Assembly: GCF_029868625.1 (NCBI RefSeq)
Contig: NZ_JARWOJ010000207.1
Location: 1 to 38,277 of the forward strand
Reading direction: 5' to 3'
DNA: 38,277 nt
From: Nocardia neocaledoniensis
Lineage (GTDB): Bacteria; Actinomycetota; Actinomycetes; Mycobacteriales; Mycobacteriaceae
The translations under genes and the position numbers were made by a program. This document shows positions 25,753-34,711 of this stretch, in pieces. The notes beneath the pieces were generated by a model that was not told the origin of the DNA, did not search any database, and was given only the letters and a program-made list of their open reading frames with translations. The stretch's first letter is position 1. Each line of letters starts with the position of its first letter.

Positions 25753-28524
25753 ATGGGCGAATCGCGAACGGCGCAGGAGCAGGAAGCGACCCGGCCGCTG
25801 CGGGAGGACATCCGGTTCCTCGGCGGCATCCTGGGCGACACCATCCGCGACCACGAGGGCCCCGAGGTCTTCGACCTGATCGAACGGGTGCGCACCGAGG
25901 CGTTCCGGGTGCGCCGCGAGGAGGTCGAGCGCAGCGCCGTCGCCGACATGCTCGACGGCACCCCCACCGAGGTCGCGATCCCGCTGATCCGGGCCTTCAG
26001 CTACTTCGTGCTGCTGGCCAACCTGGCCGAGGACATCCAGCGCGACCGTCGCCGCGCCGCGCACGTCGCCGCCGGTGAACCCCCACAGGATTCCTCGCTG
26101 GCCGCGACCTACGCCAAGCTCGACGCGGCCGCGCTCGACGGCGCGACGGTGGCCGAACAGCTCACCGACGCGCTGGTCTCGCCGGTGATCACCGCGCACC
26201 CGACCGAGACCCGCCGCCGCACCGTCTTCGACGTGCAAGCCAAGATCACCGAGCTGATGCGGCTGCGGCGCAGGCTCGAACCGGGCGACCCCGGCCTGGC
26301 CGACACCGAGTTGCGCATCCGTCGCGAGGTGCTGACGCTGTGGCGGACCGCGCTGATCCGGCTGGCGCGGTTGCGGATCCAGGACGAGATCTCGGTCGGC
26401 CTGCGCTACTACGACCTCACCCTCTACGACGTCATCCCGGCGATCAACGCGCAGGTGCGCGCGGCGCTGCGGGCGCGCTGGCCCGAGGCGGACCTGCTGC
26501 CGCGGCCGATCCTGCGCCCCGGTTCGTGGATCGGCGGCGATCGGGACGGCAACCCCTATGTCACCGCCGACGTCGTGCACACCGCCGCCGAACAGGCCGC
26601 CGCCTACGCGTTCGGCCGGTACCTGGACGAGTTGGTGGAACTGGAGAAGTCGCTGTCGCAGTCGGCGCGCCTGGTGCGGGTGAGTCCCGAGGTCGCCGCG
26701 CTGGCGGAGGCCGGCTATCCCGACCCGGCGGTGTTCGCCGACGAGCCGTATCGCCGTGCGCTGCACGCGATCCGGGCCCGGCTCAGCGCCACGGCGGCCC
26801 GCGCCCTCGACGCGCTGCCCGAGCACGGCCTGGACACCGCGGCCGCGCCGTACGCCACCCCGCAGGACGTCCTGGACGACCTCGACGCGATCGACGCTTC
26901 GCTGCGCGCGAGCGGGGACGCCCTGCTCGCCGACGACCGCCTGGCCGACCTGCGACACGCCGTGGAGACCTTCGGTTTCCACCTGCAGGGCCTGGACATG
27001 CGGCAGAACTCCGAGGTGCACGAGCAGGTCGTCGCCGAACTGCTGGCCTGGTCGGGCGCGCACGCCGACTATCCGAGCCTGTCCGAGGCCCAGCGGGTGG
27101 AGCTGCTGGCGAACGAATTGCGCACGCGCCGACCACTGCTCGGCCCGAGCGCGCGGCTCAGCGAGCCGGCCACCAAGGAACTGGGCGTGCTGCGCGCCGC
27201 CAAGCAGGTGATCGACACCTTCGGCGCCGCCGCGGTCCCGAACTACATCATCAGCATGTGCACCTCGGTCAGCGACATGCTCGAGGCCGCGCTGCTGTTG
27301 AAGGAGGCCGGCATCCTCGACCCGGGTTCGCTCGCGGCGAGCCCGCGCAGCCCGGTGGGCATCGTGCCGCTGTTCGAGACCATCGAGGACCTCAGCGCGG
27401 GCGCGGACACCCTGGCCGCGGCGCTCGAGGTGCCGGTGTACCGCGAGCTGGTCGCGGCGGCGGGCATGCGCCAGGAGGTGATGCTCGGCTATTCCGACTC
27501 CAACAAGGACGGCGGCTATCTCGCCGCGAACTGGGCGCTGTACCGAGCGGAGCTCGATCTGGTCGAGGTGGCGCGCAAGTCGGGGATCCGGTTGCGGCTG
27601 TTCCACGGGCGCGGCGGCACGGTCGGCCGCGGTGGCGGCCGCAGCTACGACGCCATCCTGGCCCAGCCCGCCGGTGCGGTGCGTGGCTCCCTGCGGCTCA
27701 CCGAACAGGGTGAGGTGATCGCCGCGAAATACTCCGAACAGGGCGCGGCGCACCGCAATCTGGAGTCGTTGATCGCGGGCACCCTGGAATCGACCCTGCT
27801 GGATGTGGAGGGCCTGGGCGAGGACGCCGAACCGGCCTACGCGCTGCTCGACGAGCTGGCCGGCCGCGCCAGGGCCGCCTACGCGCGCCTGGTGCACGAG
27901 ACACCCGGCTTCGTCGAGTACTTCCGTCAGTCCACCCCGGTCGCCGAGGTCGGCGACCTGAACATCGGCAGCCGTCCCGCCTCGCGCAAGCCGACCAATT
28001 CGGTGTCGGACCTGCGCGCGATCCCGTGGGTGATGGCGTGGAGCCAGGCGCGGGTCATGCTGCCCGGCTGGTACGGCACCGGCACGGCGCTCGAGGAATG
28101 GGTGGGCGCGGACGCGGACCGCCTGGCCCGGCTGACCGACCTGTACCGGCGCTGGCCGTTCTTCCGTACGGTGCTGTCGAATCTGGCGCAGGTGATGGCC
28201 AAGAGCGACCTCGACATCGCCGCCCGCTACGCGGACCTGGTCACCGACGAGGCGCTGCGCACCCAGATCTTCGGGATGATCCGCGAGGAACACGCCCGCA
28301 CCGTCCGCATGTACGAGGCGGTGACCGGACACGCGGAACTGCTCAGCGACAACCCGTCGCTGGCGGAGTCGATCCACAACAGGTTCCCGTACCTGGAGCC
28401 GCTCAATCAGCTCCAGGTGGACCTGCTGCGCAGGCTGCGCGGCGGTGACGATTCCGAGCTGGTGAAGCGGGGCATCCTGCTCACCATGAACGGTCTGGCC
28501 ACCGCCCTGCGCAACTCGGGTTAG
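25753..28524 (+). CDS. ppc: Phosphoenolpyruvate carboxylase
   Basis: Cytoplasmic anaplerotic enzyme: PEP + bicarbonate gives oxaloacetate + phosphate. The product has 923 residues, the usual length. The two signature regions are clear: [12 protein letters not shown] (His near 149) and the mobile-loop motif [13 protein letters not shown] (near 617-629). [30 protein letters not shown] and the C-terminal [12 protein letters not shown] end, whose last residues close on the active site and allosteric site in this family, are also present. The gene stands alone with its own probable leaderless promoter, and converges on the small secreted protein gene. Confidence 0.97.
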   Translation: MGESRTAQEQEATRPLREDIRFLGGILGDTIRDHEGPEVFDLIERVRTEAFRVRREEVERSAVADMLDGTPTEVAIPLIRAFSYFVLLANLAEDIQRDRRRAAHVAAGEPPQDSSLAATYAKLDAAALDGATVAEQLTDALVSPVITAHPTETRRRTVFDVQAKITELMRLRRRLEPGDPGLADTELRIRREVLTLWRTALIRLARLRIQDEISVGLRYYDLTLYDVIPAINAQVRAALRARWPEADLLPRPILRPGSWIGGDRDGNPYVTADVVHTAAEQAAAYAFGRYLDELVELEKSLSQSARLVRVSPEVAALAEAGYPDPAVFADEPYRRALHAIRARLSATAARALDALPEHGLDTAAAPYATPQDVLDDLDAIDASLRASGDALLADDRLADLRHAVETFGFHLQGLDMRQNSEVHEQVVAELLAWSGAHADYPSLSEAQRVELLANELRTRRPLLGPSARLSEPATKELGVLRAAKQVIDTFGAAAVPNYIISMCTSVSDMLEAALLLKEAGILDPGSLAASPRSPVGIVPLFETIEDLSAGADTLAAALEVPVYRELVAAAGMRQEVMLGYSDSNKDGGYLAANWALYRAELDLVEVARKSGIRLRLFHGRGGTVGRGGGRSYDAILAQPAGAVRGSLRLTEQGEVIAAKYSEQGAAHRNLESLIAGTLESTLLDVEGLGEDAEPAYALLDELAGRARAAYARLVHETPGFVEYFRQSTPVAEVGDLNIGSRPASRKPTNSVSDLRAIPWVMAWSQARVMLPGWYGTGTALEEWVGADADRLARLTDLYRRWPFFRTVLSNLAQVMAKSDLDIAARYADLVTDEALRTQIFGMIREEHARTVRMYEAVTGHAELLSDNPSLAESIHNRFPYLEPLNQLQVDLLRRLRGGDDSELVKRGILLTMNGLATALRNSG

Positions 28525-28542
28525 CCGGGCAACTCGGGCTGG

Positions 28543-28710
28543 CTAGAGGCAGACGCTGATCGTGATCGGGCCCACCGGGATTCCGGTGCAGATGGACACC
28601 GAGCCGACGACGGGTGCTGCCGTGGCGGCCGAGGCGGTACCGGCGCCGACGGCGGTGACGGACAGGGCGAGGGCGGCGACGGCGAGCGGCCGGGCGGTCT
28701 TGGCGAACAT
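28543..28710 (-). CDS. Small secreted two-cysteine protein (55 aa)
   Basis: A 55-residue precursor with a clear signal peptide (MFAKTARPLAVAALALSVTAVGAGTASA, cleavage probably at ASA-AT). The mature peptide of ~27 residues ends SICTGIPVGPITISVCL, with two cysteines 14 residues apart that could form one disulfide. It is hydrophobic and has almost no charge. ATG 28710 has GAGGA ~8 nt upstream; the longer in-frame form from 28800 would destroy the signal peptide and is rejected. Not a chaplin: the spacing and surrounding motif differ. Function unknown, perhaps surface-associated. Confidence 0.75.
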   Translation of the reverse strand: MFAKTARPLAVAALALSVTAVGAGTASAATAAPVVGSVSICTGIPVGPITISVCL

Positions 28711-28811
28711 AGGCTGATCCTCGGGTAGAACGGGTCGAACGGCCCCCGGGGTGAGGGCCGCCCCATCACAACACGGGTCGGCGGCCGCTGTCATCGACAT
28801 CGCGGAAAGAC

Positions 28812-29219
28812 TCAGTCCGTGACGACCGCGATCGCGTCGATCTCCACCAGCATCTCCTCGCGGGGCAGGCCCGTGAAGACCGTGGTGCGCGACGGCAGGA
28901 CGCCGCTCGTGGTGTGCTCGGTGACGAACTCACCATACGCCTCGTTCATGATGGCGAAATCCTCCCTTTTCGTGAGGTAGACCCGCAGCATCACCACGTC
29001 GTCGAAGGTGGCGCCGGACGCCTCGACGATCGCGCGCACGTTCATCAGGGTGCGGGTCGTCTGGGCGGCGACATCGCCGGGATGCAGGTACTCGTTGGTC
29101 TCGGGGTCGACCGGACCCTGCCCCGAGACCTGCACGAACGGGCCCTTGCGCACGCCCTGGGAGAAGGTGTGGGCGGGCGCGGGGGCGTCGGCGGTGCGCA
29201 CGGCGATCTTGTCGGACAT
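28812..29219 (-). CDS. ridA: RidA family enamine/imine deaminase
   Basis: RidA-type trimeric protein of 135 residues. The family hydrolyses reactive enamine/imine intermediates released by PLP-dependent dehydratases, and protects PLP enzymes from damage. Visible marks are ASGQGP-like [46 protein letters not shown] and the [22 protein letters not shown] end with its catalytic-type Arg. ATG 29219 has GAGGAAAGG upstream and lies 5 bp from the IclR stop, so it is the last gene of the kinase-iclR-ridA unit. Its placement opposite a PLP deaminase gene fits a role in clearing the enamine made by that enzyme. Confidence 0.9.
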   Translation of the reverse strand: MSDKIAVRTADAPAPAHTFSQGVRKGPFVQVSGQGPVDPETNEYLHPGDVAAQTTRTLMNVRAIVEASGATFDDVVMLRVYLTKREDFAIMNEAYGEFVTEHTTSGVLPSRTTVFTGLPREEMLVEIDAIAVVTD

Positions 29220-29224
29220 GGAGT

Positions 29225-29995
29225 TCAGCCTTTCCTCGGGATGGGATCTCGGCGGGGTGTCCAGCCGAGTTCGGTGGAGATGGCGTCGGCGGTCGCCCGC
29301 ACCTGGGGCAGCAGCGCCAGCACCTGATCGTGGTCGAGCAACACGTCGGGCACCGAGACCGACACGGCGGCGACCACGGCGCCGATCCCGTCGCGCACGG
29401 GCACGCCGATGCAGTTGACGAAGCTCTCGTGTTCCTCGTGGTCCTCGGCGAAACCCTGCGCCGCCACGCGGTCCAGCTCCGCCAGGTACTGCTCGGGGGT
29501 ACGCAGGGTCTTGGTGGTGAACGGGTGGAAATCCAGGCGCGCGGCGACCGCGGGCCATTCCGAGCGCGGCAGCGCGGCGACCAGGACCTTGCCGACGGCG
29601 GTGCAGTGCAGCGGCGCGGGGCGGCCGATCCGGGAGTACATCCGCACCGACTGTTCGGCGTCGACCTTGTCGATGTAGACCGCGTCGCCGGATTCGTAGG
29701 CGGCCAGATGCACCGTCTGCCCGGTGGCGGCGCCGAGCGCGCTCAGATGCGGGCGGGCGACGGTGCGCACGTCGCGATTCTCCAGTGCGCGACTGGCCAA
29801 TTCGAACATCCGGGTGCCCAGCGAATACCGGTGCGCGGCATCGCGGACGACGAACCGGTCCGCCTGCATGGTCTGGAGCAGTCGCAGCACCGTCGATTTG
29901 TGCACGCCCAGCCGCGCCGCCAGTTCGTCGAGGGACTGCGAGTCCTCGCCGAGGGCGATGAGAATGGACAGGGCGCGCGACACGCTTTGACTCAT
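29225..29995 (-). CDS. IclR-family transcriptional regulator
   Basis: A 256-residue IclR regulator. The winged helix-turn-helix is at ~5-60 ([49 protein letters not shown]); the GAF-like effector domain covers ~75-245 ([55 protein letters not shown]). Such regulators commonly sense aromatic or sugar-acid metabolites such as KDG. ATG 29995 overlaps the kinase stop by ATGA. The palindromes at 31103-31128 between the two divergent units are its probable site, making it a local switch for the whole cluster. Confidence 0.92.
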   Translation of the reverse strand: MSQSVSRALSILIALGEDSQSLDELAARLGVHKSTVLRLLQTMQADRFVVRDAAHRYSLGTRMFELASRALENRDVRTVARPHLSALGAATGQTVHLAAYESGDAVYIDKVDAEQSVRMYSRIGRPAPLHCTAVGKVLVAALPRSEWPAVAARLDFHPFTTKTLRTPEQYLAELDRVAAQGFAEDHEEHESFVNCIGVPVRDGIGAVVAAVSVSVPDVLLDHDQVLALLPQVRATADAISTELGWTPRRDPIPRKG

Positions 29996-31035
29996 GGCCC
30001 GATCGTCCCATCCAGTGCGTCGGGGTGGCGCAACCCGGCCCACTCCCGGTCGGAGAGTGCGGCCAGCCGTCGAATCTCTTGCGCCGGTGGCAGTTTCGCG
30101 GCGTCCCCGGTGGCGGTGAGCGCGGCGGCGGCGCACAGGTGGCCGTAGCGCAGCCGGGTGCGCGGGTCGGCGCCGTGCAGCAGGGCGGCGAGATAGCCGC
30201 CGGCGAACGCGTCACCGGCGCCGATCCGTTCGGTGATCTCGAGCGCCAACGCGGGCACCTCGACGGCCGTGGCGCCGTCGAAGCCGATGACGGTGTGCTT
30301 GTCGTTCTTGATGATCAGCTGGGCCGGTTCCGGGAACAGTGCCCGGAGCGCGGCCGGTTCGCCGGTGCCGAAGATCTCTGCGGCCTCGTCGGCGCCGAGC
30401 AGGGCCACGTCCGCGCCGCGGACATGGGCGGCGAGTTCGTCGGCGGCCGCGGCCACGCGCGAACCCCAGAGTGCCGGGCGGTAATTGAGATCGAAGCTGA
30501 CGAGGCGTCCGCGTCGCGGCAGGGCGATCAGGGTGCGGGTGAGTTCGTTCGCCGAGGTCGACAGGGCCGGGGTGATGCCGGTGAAGTGCACCAGATCGGC
30601 GCGGTCGAGCAGACCGGCCGCGATCCTGGGCGCCAGATCGGCGGGGGAGAGCGCGCTGCCCGCCGACCCGGCCCGGTAGTAGTGCATGCGGCTGGCATGG
30701 GCGGGGAGGTCGTGGGGTGCGCCCGAACCGCTGCCGCGCTCTTTGACGTAGAGCCCGGTCGGGCGGTCCGGATCGACGATGACGGCGCCGACGTCGACCC
30801 CGCCGGCGGCGAGCTGGGCCACCAGGTAGCGGCCGAAGCCGTCGTCGCCGACCCGGGACAGCCACGCGGTCGAGACGCCGAGCTGGGCGAGGACCAGTGC
30901 CACATTGGCCTCGGCGCCACCGGCCCCGCGGTCGAACACGGCGGACTGTTCCAGGGGGCCGGAACGGGCGACGAGCACGGCGAGCCCCTCGCCGACGGTG
31001 ACCGCCCGCGGCGTCGTCGCTGTTGCCTGTGTCAC
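29992..31035 (-). CDS. PfkB-family sugar kinase, probable 2-keto-3-deoxygluconate kinase
   Basis: Ribokinase/PfkB-fold kinase of 347 residues, ATP-dependent. Family marks are GGAEANVALVLAQLG (residues near 40), SFDLNYRPALWGS, LGADEA and the catalytic signature ITERIGAGDAFAGGY with its Asp base. The NYRPALW and YRAGSAGSAL segments resemble KdgK more than fructokinase or ribokinase. With the adjacent KDPG aldolase gene this supports KDG -> KDPG. GTG 31035 has AAAGGGCGG upstream. A consensus-like reverse promoter lies at 31079-31107. First gene of the reverse unit. Confidence 0.85.
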   Translation of the reverse strand: MTQATATTPRAVTVGEGLAVLVARSGPLEQSAVFDRGAGGAEANVALVLAQLGVSTAWLSRVGDDGFGRYLVAQLAAGGVDVGAVIVDPDRPTGLYVKERGSGSGAPHDLPAHASRMHYYRAGSAGSALSPADLAPRIAAGLLDRADLVHFTGITPALSTSANELTRTLIALPRRGRLVSFDLNYRPALWGSRVAAAADELAAHVRGADVALLGADEAAEIFGTGEPAALRALFPEPAQLIIKNDKHTVIGFDGATAVEVPALALEITERIGAGDAFAGGYLAALLHGADPRTRLRYGHLCAAAALTATGDAAKLPPAQEIRRLAALSDREWAGLRHPDALDGTIGP

Positions 31036-31078
31036 CTTTTCCGCCCTTTCGTGCTTGCCATCACTGCCCTCGGGATGC

Positions 31079-31107
31079 ACAATAACGAGCAGAAACACTA
31101 GATGCAA
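31079..31107 (-). promoter_or_regulatory. Promoter of the kinase-iclR-ridA unit
   Basis: On the reverse strand TTGCAT (31102-31107) and TATTGT (31079-31084) are separated by 17 bp: 5 of 6 consensus bases at -35 and a good -10. The -35 lies inside the palindrome at 31103-31118, so a bound regulator would cover it. Confidence 0.65.
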
Positions 31108-31128
31108 CCCGCGTTGCACATTATGCAA
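31103..31128. promoter_or_regulatory. Overlapping palindromic operators, probably for IclR
   Basis: TGCAAC (31103-31108) and GTTGCA (31113-31118) form a perfect inverted repeat around CCGC. It overlaps a second palindrome, TTGCA (31114-31118) and TGCAA (31124-31128) around CATTA. The pair lies midway between the divergent kinase and deaminase genes, covering the reverse -35 box. Confidence 0.65.
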
Positions 31129-31161
31129 TGCATGCTCGATATGAACCACGAAAGGGAAGCT

Positions 31162-32439
31162 GTGACTATCGACAACGCCGTCGTGGACGCGCTGGCCGAC
31201 GAGTCGCTCGGGCCGGGGGACAAGAGCGTGCCGCCCGCGGCGTGGGGGCGCACCGTGCGCGAGTACCTCGCCGGCGCACCGGAACTCGCGCAGTGGCAGA
31301 CCCCGCTGCTCACCCTCGACCGGGCGCGGCTCGACGCCAATCTCGCGCTGATGGCGGAGTGGACGGCCGCGGCCGGTGTCGCGCTGGCCCCGCACGGCAA
31401 GACGACGATGGCGCCGCAGCTGTGGCGCGAACAGCTCACCGCGGGCGCGTGGGCGATCACCCTCGCCACCGGCTGGCAGGCCCAGCTCGCGCGGTCCTTC
31501 GGCGTCGGCCGGATCATGCTGGCCAACGCGCTCGTCGACCCGGCCGGATTGTCCTGGGTCGCCGCCGAATCCGCGCGCGACGCCGGGTTCGAGTTCTTCT
31601 GCTGGGCCGACAGCGTGGCCACCGTCGAGCTGATGGACAAGATCCTGCGCGAGGCCCCCGCCGCCCCGCCCGTGCGCGTGCTGGTCGAACTCGGCGGCGC
31701 GCACGGACGCACCGGCGCGCGCACCCGCGCCGAGGCGCACGAGGTCGCGGCCGCCATCGCGGCGAGCGAACGCCTCGACCTCGCCGGCGTCGCCGGCTAC
31801 GAAGGGGCGCTGGCGCACGATCGCAGCACGGCCGGGATCGACGCCGTGCGCGGCTACCTCGGCGAACTCGCCGCCCTGCACACCGAACTCGTGGCCGCCG
31901 GCGCCTACCGGGGACCGGCGGTGGTCACCGCGGGCGGCAGCGCCTACCCCGAACTCGTGGTCGCCGAACTCGCTCGGCTCGCCGACGCCACCACCACGGT
32001 CGTGTTGCGCAGCGGCGCCTACGTCATCCACGACGACGGCTTCTACGCAGGCATCTCGCCGCTGGCCGCCCCGGCCGTCGACCCCGGTCTGCGCGCCGCC
32101 ATGCACGGCTGGGCCCGCGTGGTGTCACGTCCCGAACCCGAACTCGCCCTGCTCGACGGCGGCAAGCGCGACTTCCCCTTCGACGAGGGACTGCCCGTGC
32201 CGCAGCGGGTGGTCGGCGGCGCGCTGCCCGCGGGCGCCGAGGTGACCGCGCTCAACGATCAGCACACCTTCCTGCGGCTGCCCGGCGCGAGCGCCGCCGA
32301 GTTGCCGGTCGGCAGCATCGTCCGGCTCGGCCTGTCGCACCCGTGCACCGCGTTCGACAAGTGGCGGCGCATTCCGGTGATCGACAGCGCCGATACCGCC
32401 GCCCCCCGCGTGGTCGACCTGATCCGCACCTACTTCTGA
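31162..32439 (+). CDS. PLP-dependent D-serine-dehydratase-like deaminase (probable D-glucosaminate dehydratase)
   Basis: Alanine-racemase-fold (type III) PLP enzyme of 425 residues with a D-serine-dehydratase-like C-terminal domain. The PLP lysine is K80 in APHGKTTMAP. Metal ligands H393 and C395 sit in LSHPCTAFDKW, the zinc pair of the eukaryotic-type D-serine dehydratases. The family includes D-serine dehydratase, D-threonine aldolase and related amino-acid deaminases. Its neighbours encode a KDG-type kinase and a KDPG aldolase, so the substrate proposed here is 2-amino-2-deoxy-D-gluconate (D-glucosaminate), dehydrated and deaminated to KDG plus ammonia. The GTG at 31162 (AAAGGGAA just upstream) is preferred to ATG 31102 or 31141, which lie in the operator and leader. 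Confidence 0.87.
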   Translation: MTIDNAVVDALADESLGPGDKSVPPAAWGRTVREYLAGAPELAQWQTPLLTLDRARLDANLALMAEWTAAAGVALAPHGKTTMAPQLWREQLTAGAWAITLATGWQAQLARSFGVGRIMLANALVDPAGLSWVAAESARDAGFEFFCWADSVATVELMDKILREAPAAPPVRVLVELGGAHGRTGARTRAEAHEVAAAIAASERLDLAGVAGYEGALAHDRSTAGIDAVRGYLGELAALHTELVAAGAYRGPAVVTAGGSAYPELVVAELARLADATTTVVLRSGAYVIHDDGFYAGISPLAAPAVDPGLRAAMHGWARVVSRPEPELALLDGGKRDFPFDEGLPVPQRVVGGALPAGAEVTALNDQHTFLRLPGASAAELPVGSIVRLGLSHPCTAFDKWRRIPVIDSADTAAPRVVDLIRTYF

Positions 32440-32442
32440 CGG

Positions 32443-34062
32443 ATGACCATGACGGACACTCTCTTCCGCGACATCGACATCGTCGACGGCACCGGCGCCC
32501 CGCGCCGCCGCGGCGACGTCCTCGTGCGCGACGGCCGGATCGCCGAGATCGCGGCCCCCGGCGCGATCACCGCCGACGCCACCGTCGTGGCGACCCGGCC
32601 CGGTTCGGTGCTCGCGCCCGGTTTCATCGACATGCACGCGCACTCGGACCTGCACCTGCTCACCCACCCCGAGCACACGCCGAAGATCACCCAGGGCGTG
32701 ACCACCGAGGTGATCGGCCAGGACGGGCTGTCCTACGCGCCGATCGACGACGCCGCGCTCGCGGTGGTGCGCAAACAGATCGCGGGCTGGAACGGCAACC
32801 CGGCCGATCTCGACTTCTCCTGGCGCACTGTCGGCCAGTACCTGGACCGGCTCGACCAGGGCATCACCCCGAACGCCGCCTACCTCGTCCCGCAGGGCAC
32901 GCTGCGGCTGCTCGTCGTCGGCAGCGAGCAGCGCGCGGCCACCACCGCCGAGATCGATCGGATGTGCGCGGTGCTGGCCCAGGGCCTCGACGAGGGCGCG
33001 GTCGGCATGTCGAGCGGGCTCACCTATACGCCGGGCATGTATGCCGACACCGGCGAACTGGCCGCGCTGTGCGCGGTGGTGGCCACCTACGGCGGCTTCT
33101 ACGCCCCGCACACCCGCTCCTACGGCGCGGGCGCGCTCGAGGCGTACGCGGAGATGATCGGCCTGGCGAAGTCGACCGGCTGCGCCCTGCACCTGACCCA
33201 CGCCACCATGAACTTCGGCGTGAACCGCGGGCGCGCACCGGAATTCCTCGCCATGGTGGCCGCGGCGCGGGCCGAAGGCGCCGACATCACCCTCGACACC
33301 TACCCGTACCTGCCCGGCTCGACGACCCTGTCGGCGCTGCTGCCGAGCTGGGCGATGTCGGGCGGGCCCGACGCCGCGCTGGCCCGGCTCGACGACCCGG
33401 CCCAGCGCGCCAGGATCGTCGCGGACGTGAACGTCAACGGGTCCGACGGCTGCCACGGCGTCACCGTCGAATGGGAGACCATCCAGATCAGCGGTGTCGC
33501 GCAGGACGAGCTGTCGGACTACGTCGGGCGCACCGTCGCCGAGATCGCCGCCGAGGAGAACCGCGAACCGGTGGTGGTGTTCTTCGAGCTGCTGCGCCGC
33601 GACCAGCTCGCGACGACGATCCTGCAGCACGTCGGCCACGAGGAGAATGTGCGCGCGATCATGGTCGACCCCGGTCACACGGGTGGCAGCGACGGGCTGC
33701 TGGTCGGCGCGCGGCCGCATCCGCGGGCCTGGGGCACCTTCCCGCGCTACCTGTCGCGCTATGTCCGCGAGCTCGGCGTGCTCGAGCTCGAGGACTGCGT
33801 GCACCACCTCACCGGCCGGCCCGCCGCCCGGCTGCGCCTGGCCGAGCGCGGCCTGATCCGTCCCGGCTACGCCGCCGACCTCGTCGTGTTCGATCCGGCG
33901 TCGATCCACGACTCAGCGACCTTCGAACAACCACGTCAACAGGCGCGTGGCATCCAGCACGTGCTGGTCAACGGCGCGTTCGCGCTGGCCGACGGCACCC
34001 CGACCGGCGTGCGCGCAGGCCGCGCGCTGCGGATGGACGCCACGCGAGAGGAGACCCGATGA
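32443..34062 (+). CDS. N-acyl-D-amino-acid deacylase-like amidohydrolase
   Basis: Amidohydrolase-superfamily enzyme of 539 residues, like D-aminoacylases, which split N-acyl groups from D-amino acids using zinc. Visible: metal motif H65-A-H67 in GFIDMHAHSD, LHLTHAT and PHTRSY histidines, DTYPYLPGSTTL, and the substrate-side GSDGLLVGARPHPRAWGTFPRYL. Oddity: at the place of the classical N-C-G motif (metal-bridging Cys) this protein has Q-D-G (IGQDGLSYAP), as if the metal centre and substrate differ. In this cluster an N-acetyl-D-glucosaminate deacetylase is proposed. It starts 3 bp after the deaminase stop, and its stop overlaps the aldolase ATG by ATGA. Confidence 0.87.
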   Translation: MTMTDTLFRDIDIVDGTGAPRRRGDVLVRDGRIAEIAAPGAITADATVVATRPGSVLAPGFIDMHAHSDLHLLTHPEHTPKITQGVTTEVIGQDGLSYAPIDDAALAVVRKQIAGWNGNPADLDFSWRTVGQYLDRLDQGITPNAAYLVPQGTLRLLVVGSEQRAATTAEIDRMCAVLAQGLDEGAVGMSSGLTYTPGMYADTGELAALCAVVATYGGFYAPHTRSYGAGALEAYAEMIGLAKSTGCALHLTHATMNFGVNRGRAPEFLAMVAAARAEGADITLDTYPYLPGSTTLSALLPSWAMSGGPDAALARLDDPAQRARIVADVNVNGSDGCHGVTVEWETIQISGVAQDELSDYVGRTVAEIAAEENREPVVVFFELLRRDQLATTILQHVGHEENVRAIMVDPGHTGGSDGLLVGARPHPRAWGTFPRYLSRYVRELGVLELEDCVHHLTGRPAARLRLAERGLIRPGYAADLVVFDPASIHDSATFEQPRQQARGIQHVLVNGAFALADGTPTGVRAGRALRMDATREETR

Positions 34063-34700
34063 ACCCGCTGCTCAGCTCGTCGTCCGAGGCCATCGAGGTG
34101 ATCCGGGCCGACCGTGCCCTCACCGTGGTCCGCGCGCCCGAGATCCCCGACCCCGCCGGGCTCGCCCGCACGCTCGCCGGGGCGGGCATCCGCGCCGTGG
34201 AGCTCACCTTCACCACGCTCGGCGTGCTCGAGACGGTGCGCACGGCGTCCACCGTGCGCGAGGCCGTCGTCGGCGTGGGCACCGTGACCACCCGTGCGCA
34301 GGCCGAGGCCGCGATCGAGGTGGGCGCCCGCTTCCTGGTGACCCCGGCGCTACGGCCCGAGGTCGCCGAAGTGGCTGTCGCCCACGGGATCCCGGTGATC
34401 ATGGGCGCCTTCACACCGTCGGAGGTGCTGACGGCGGTCGAGCTGGGCGCCGCGGTGGTGAAGATCTTCCCGGCCCGCGCCTTCGGCCCGGCCTACCTGA
34501 AGGATCTGCGCGGCCCCTTCCCGCACATCGACCTGATCCCCTCCGGCGGCGTGAACGCCAAGAATGCCCGCGACTTCCTGCGGGCGGGCGCGATCGCCGT
34601 CTCCGCCGGCACCGACGTGGTGGCCCCCGCCGACGTCGCGAGTTCGCGGTGGTCCCGGATCGGCGCCAACGCCGAACGCTTCGTCCATTCGCTTGATTGA
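34059..34700 (+). CDS. eda: KDPG / KHG aldolase
   Basis: Class I aldolase of 213 residues that splits 2-keto-3-deoxy-6-phosphogluconate into pyruvate and glyceraldehyde-3-phosphate (or 4-hydroxy-2-oxoglutarate). The Schiff-base lysine is K135 in VVKIFPAR and the acid-base Glu is E48 in AVELTFTT; GVGTVTT and LIPSGGVNAKNA complete the phosphate and substrate sites. The usual TLRT arginine after E48 is replaced (TFTT), as in several other members of the family. Start ATG overlaps the deacylase stop; 11 bp separate it from the permease gene. Confidence 0.93.
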   Translation: MNPLLSSSSEAIEVIRADRALTVVRAPEIPDPAGLARTLAGAGIRAVELTFTTLGVLETVRTASTVREAVVGVGTVTTRAQAEAAIEVGARFLVTPALRPEVAEVAVAHGIPVIMGAFTPSEVLTAVELGAAVVKIFPARAFGPAYLKDLRGPFPHIDLIPSGGVNAKNARDFLRAGAIAVSAGTDVVAPADVASSRWSRIGANAERFVHSLD

Positions 34701-34711
34701 GAGGTTCTCCC

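Noticed and set aside
24754..28377. 1,207-codon open frame opposite ppc
   Set aside because: A shadow of ppc, with no recognisable domain.
28543..28710. Chaplin-like surface protein
   Set aside because: The Cys spacing and the conserved chaplin core are absent.
31128..34700. 1,190-codon frame running through the catabolic genes on the same strand
   Set aside because: An Arg-rich out-of-frame reading of three well-recognised enzymes.
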